A stretch of DNA of 8,102 nucleotides from an uncultured Bacilli bacterium (GTDB lineage Bacteria > Bacillota_I > Bacilli_A > RF39 > UBA660). The notes below the pieces were generated by a model. That model was not told where the DNA came from. It made no database searches and worked only from the letters and a program-made list of their open reading frames with translations. The translations under genes were made by a program, and so were the position numbers. Below are positions 6,705 to 8,102 of the stretch, piece by piece. The stretch is from the NCBI GenBank assembly GCA_947628325.1, contig CANQZL010000065.1:1-8102 (forward strand), in the 5' to 3' direction. Every line of letters begins with the position of its first letter. The stretch's first letter is position 1.

Positions 6705-7193
6705 ATGATTAATAAACAAAGTATATGGTTTACATTTTTATTTAGTATTATCTTAGTCCTTAGTATTTTTTATATTAGTATGAATGAAAATAAACTAAGT
6801 GATTTCGTTGATTCTGTAGATACTACAGACACATCTTTAGTAGTTAATGAAAGTACCGAACTGGTAGCTTTAAGAGTTCAAAGTGATGAAGAAGTTTTAG
6901 AAACAATTAATTCTTTACAAGATGTTTTATTAAGTGAAACAGCTGATGTTCAAAGTAAAAATGATGCTTATAACGAATTACTTTTAATTTCAAGTAATAA
7001 AAGTTTGGAAGAAAAATTAGAAAAAATTATTAAAGAAGAATTTAAATTTGATTCTTTTATTAAAATAAATAATGCTAATGTAACAGTTGTAATCGAAGCT
7101 GAAAAACATGATTATGATTTAGCTAATAAAATTATTAGAAGATTAAACGAAGAATTTAAAGAAGACAAATATATAACTGTAAAATTTAATTAA
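6705..7193 (+). CDS. spoIIIAH: Stage III sporulation protein AH
   Basis: SpoIIIAH is a mother-cell membrane protein whose outer domain meets forespore SpoIIQ in the space between the two membranes, forming the channel ('feeding tube') needed for late forespore gene expression. The 162-residue product starts INKQSIWFTFLFSIILVLSI, closely matching the Bacillus N-terminus (KKQTVWLLTMLSLVVVLSVY as recalled), with one membrane helix at 7-25. After an acidic linker (about 27-60) comes the YscJ/FliF-type ring-building domain (about 60-162), including SKNDAYNELLLIS (84-96), LEEKLEKIIK (101-110) and the terminal strand YITVKF. It is shorter than the Bacillus protein (about 218), mainly in the linker. 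GGAGG lies 6 bases before the ATG. Unusually it stands alone, without spoIIIAA-AG upstream; gerE follows after 48 bases on the same strand. In Bacillus the gene is under sigma-E; I see no clear sigma-E promoter here. Confidence 0.95.
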   Translation: MINKQSIWFTFLFSIILVLSIFYISMNENKLSDFVDSVDTTDTSLVVNESTELVALRVQSDEEVLETINSLQDVLLSETADVQSKNDAYNELLLISSNKSLEEKLEKIIKEEFKFDSFIKINNANVTVVIEAEKHDYDLANKIIRRLNEEFKEDKYITVKFN

Positions 7194-7219
7194 CATATAT
7201 TATTATTCTTCATAAAATA
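7193..7219 (+). promoter_or_regulatory. Sigma-K-type promoter candidate for gerE
   Basis: AC at 7193-7194, a 16-base spacer, then CATAAAATA at 7211-7219 matches the Bacillus sigma-K consensus (AC, 16-17 bases, CATAnnnTA) at every defined position. The AC begins on the last base of the spoIIIAH stop codon. gerE is a sigma-K gene in Bacillus, so site and gene agree. The leader would be about 15 nt. This is a consensus match, not a measured start. Confidence 0.6.
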
Positions 7220-7241
7220 TAGTAGTAAGGAAGAGATATAT

Positions 7242-7445
7242 ATGAAGAATATATTAACAAAAAGAGAAAAAGAAGTGTTTGACCTACTTATACAAAATTA
7301 TAATACTGTGGAAATTGCAAGAGCTCTTATGATAAGTGAAAAAACAGTAAGGAATCATATCTCTAACGTTATTCAAAAACTTGGAGTTAGTAGCAGAGGT
7401 CAAGCAGTTATTGAATTATTAAAACTTAATGAAATAAAATTATAA
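7242..7445 (+). CDS. gerE: GerE, late mother-cell sporulation transcription factor
   Basis: GerE is a small LuxR-type DNA-binding protein that acts with sigma-K, switching on late spore-coat genes and repressing some earlier ones. The 67-residue product is a stand-alone helix-turn-helix domain with no receiver or ligand domain. LTKREKEVF (5-13) begins the domain, TVEIARALMISEKTVRNHIS (22-41) covers the turn and recognition helix, and QKLGVSSRGQAVIELLKL (44-61) completes it. These segments match Bacillus GerE (74 residues) closely; the missing length is at the N-terminus, ahead of the conserved domain. AAGGAAGAG precedes the ATG. The gene follows spoIIIAH by 48 bases with no terminator between, so it could be both cotranscribed and driven from its own sigma-K-like site. 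A strong hairpin follows immediately. Other LuxR-family regulators are the only alternative, and the match extends to the C-terminal 'NEIKL', so GerE is favoured. Confidence 0.95.
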   Translation: MKNILTKREKEVFDLLIQNYNTVEIARALMISEKTVRNHISNVIQKLGVSSRGQAVIELLKLNEIKL

Positions 7446-7465
7446 ACCCTTTATGAAGGGTTTTT
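7444..7465 (+). terminator. Hairpin terminator of gerE
   Basis: AAACCCTT (7444-7451) pairs with AAGGGTTT (7456-7463) around a TATG loop, followed by the rest of a five-T run (7461-7465). The stem begins inside the gerE stop codon (7443-7445). It should separate gerE from gerM. Confidence 0.88.
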
Positions 7466-7488
7466 ATTCTTATTTAAAATCTTTTAAA

Positions 7489-7494
7489 TATAAT
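7489..7494 (+). promoter_or_regulatory. Possible -10 element of gerM
   Basis: A perfect TATAAT lies 15 bases before the gerM ATG. The only -35 candidate is TTCTTA at 7467-7472 (16-base spacing, three of six), which sits in the tail of the gerE terminator. No sigma-E or sigma-K consensus is visible here. In DNA this AT-rich a lone TATAAT can arise by chance, so the call rests on its position matching four other genes in the window. Confidence 0.4.
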
Positions 7495-7509
7495 TAAATA
7501 GGTGGTTTA

Positions 7510-8102
7510 ATGTTAAAAAAATTTACTTTTAAAAAAATAGCTGTATCTACTCTTCTCCTTTTATTAGCTTTAATATTATATAACTATCCTGAAGAAATAA
7601 ATGAAGATGTTGAAATTAAAAATGATAAAAAAATTAACATATATTTAATAGATGAAAATGATTTTATAGGAATGACTGAAATAAGTTCTGCAAGTAATAG
7701 TAATAATGAAAAAATTGAAGAAATTTTAAACTCTTTAATTATTAATTCTGCTTTAAGTAGCAATCTTCCTAAAGGTTTTAAAGCCATAATTCCTGAAAAT
7801 ACGAAAATATTAAATTATGAATTAAAAGATGGTTTATTAAAAATAAATTTTAGTAAAGAATTCTTAAATATCGATGAAGAAAATGAAGAAAAAATGATTG
7901 AAGCAATTATATATTCTTTAACTACTATAAAAGATATTAATAAGATAATGATTTTTGTAGATAATAATCACCTTGATGAATTACCCAACTCTCATAAAAA
8001 ACTCGACTTATATTTAGATCGAAGCTATGGTATTAATAAAATTTATGATATAACTACTTTTAATAATACAAAAGTTGTTACCGTATATCACTTAAATAAG
8101 AA
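7510..8102 (+). CDS. gerM: GerM sporulation/germination protein (3' end outside window)
   Basis: GerM is an envelope protein needed in Bacillus for normal septal peptidoglycan handling, for localising SpoIIQ during engulfment, and for germination. The visible 197 residues run open to the window end. A membrane helix at about 10-25 is followed by a first GerMN domain (about 41-172): INIYLIDENDF (42-52), LPKGFKAIIPENTKI (86-100), LLKINFSKEFLN (109-120) and AIIYSLTTIKDINKIMIFVDN (132-152). A second GerMN domain begins near 186 (KVVTVYHL), as in Bacillus GerM, which has two domains and about 366 residues; roughly half the gene is therefore missing. Bacillus GerM is a lipoprotein, but this N-terminus has no cysteine at all, so it should stay anchored by its helix. 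AGGTGG lies 4 bases before the ATG. In Bacillus gerE and gerM are also near neighbours, with rph and rdgB after gerM. Confidence 0.96.
   Translation, partial: MLKKFTFKKIAVSTLLLLLALILYNYPEEINEDVEIKNDKKINIYLIDENDFIGMTEISSASNSNNEKIEEILNSLIINSALSSNLPKGFKAIIPENTKILNYELKDGLLKINFSKEFLNIDEENEEKMIEAIIYSLTTIKDINKIMIFVDNNHLDELPNSHKKLDLYLDRSYGINKIYDITTFNNTKVVTVYHLNK

Noticed and set aside
7584..7787. Open frame on the minus strand, Leu/Ser/Ile rich, antisense to gerM
   Set aside because: The opposite strand encodes a clear GerMN domain; the hydrophobic look is what antisense of Lys/Asn/Glu-rich codons gives.
1..8102. Recoded TGA (mycoplasma-type code), considered because of the AT-richness
   Set aside because: Tryptophans at conserved positions (for example in def, nusB and gerM's neighbour spoIIIAH) are TGG and every gene is full length under the standard code.

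Overview
The window comes from a very AT-rich, spore-forming, Gram-positive bacterium. Three things point there: a type 2 (Gram-positive) peptide deformylase, a surface protein with an LPxTG sortase signal, and a run of endospore genes (spoIIIAH, gerE, gerM) whose products read closely on the Bacillus proteins. GerE suggests the class Bacilli rather than classical Clostridia. The extreme AT content and tight packing would suit an Erysipelotrichia-like or uncultured gut Bacilli lineage, but that finer placement is inference. All eight complete genes end in TAA, and tryptophan is read from TGG, so the standard bacterial code fits.

Layout: 1-138 is non-coding leader carrying the def promoter. 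139-705 (+) is def. It converges on a block transcribed leftward: mutS (6062-3522), an unrecognised 172-residue gene that overlaps the mutS stop by one base (3522-3004), nusB (2950-2549) and an LPxTG-anchored surface protein (2478-718). The last four residues of the surface protein are encoded in one arm of the hairpin that terminates def. Also leftward is a small two-helix membrane protein of VirB2/TrbC pilin-like layout (6602-6153), with its own terminator before mutS. A 102-bp divergent spacer separates it from a rightward sporulation cluster: spoIIIAH (6705-7193), gerE (7242-7445) and gerM (7510 to beyond the window end).

How the genes fit together: def, nusB and mutS are housekeeping genes (N-terminal maturation of proteins, rRNA antitermination, mismatch repair). 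The surface protein is a probable adhesin or wall protein with isopeptide-type and MucBP-like domains. The right end is a mother-cell sporulation cluster: SpoIIIAH belongs to the channel between mother cell and forespore, GerE is the last mother-cell regulator, and GerM is a septal/spore-envelope protein. A sequence matching the sigma-K consensus lies directly in front of gerE.

Two architectural themes stand out. Five genes have a TATAAT-like -10 element only 15-20 bases before the start codon, so the predicted mRNA leaders are about 8-14 nt. Several stop codons lie in, or touch, terminator hairpins. I see no mobile element, CRISPR array, tRNA or rRNA. I see no convincing new multi-gene system; the least explained items are the 172-residue gene coupled to mutS and the orphan pilin-like protein.
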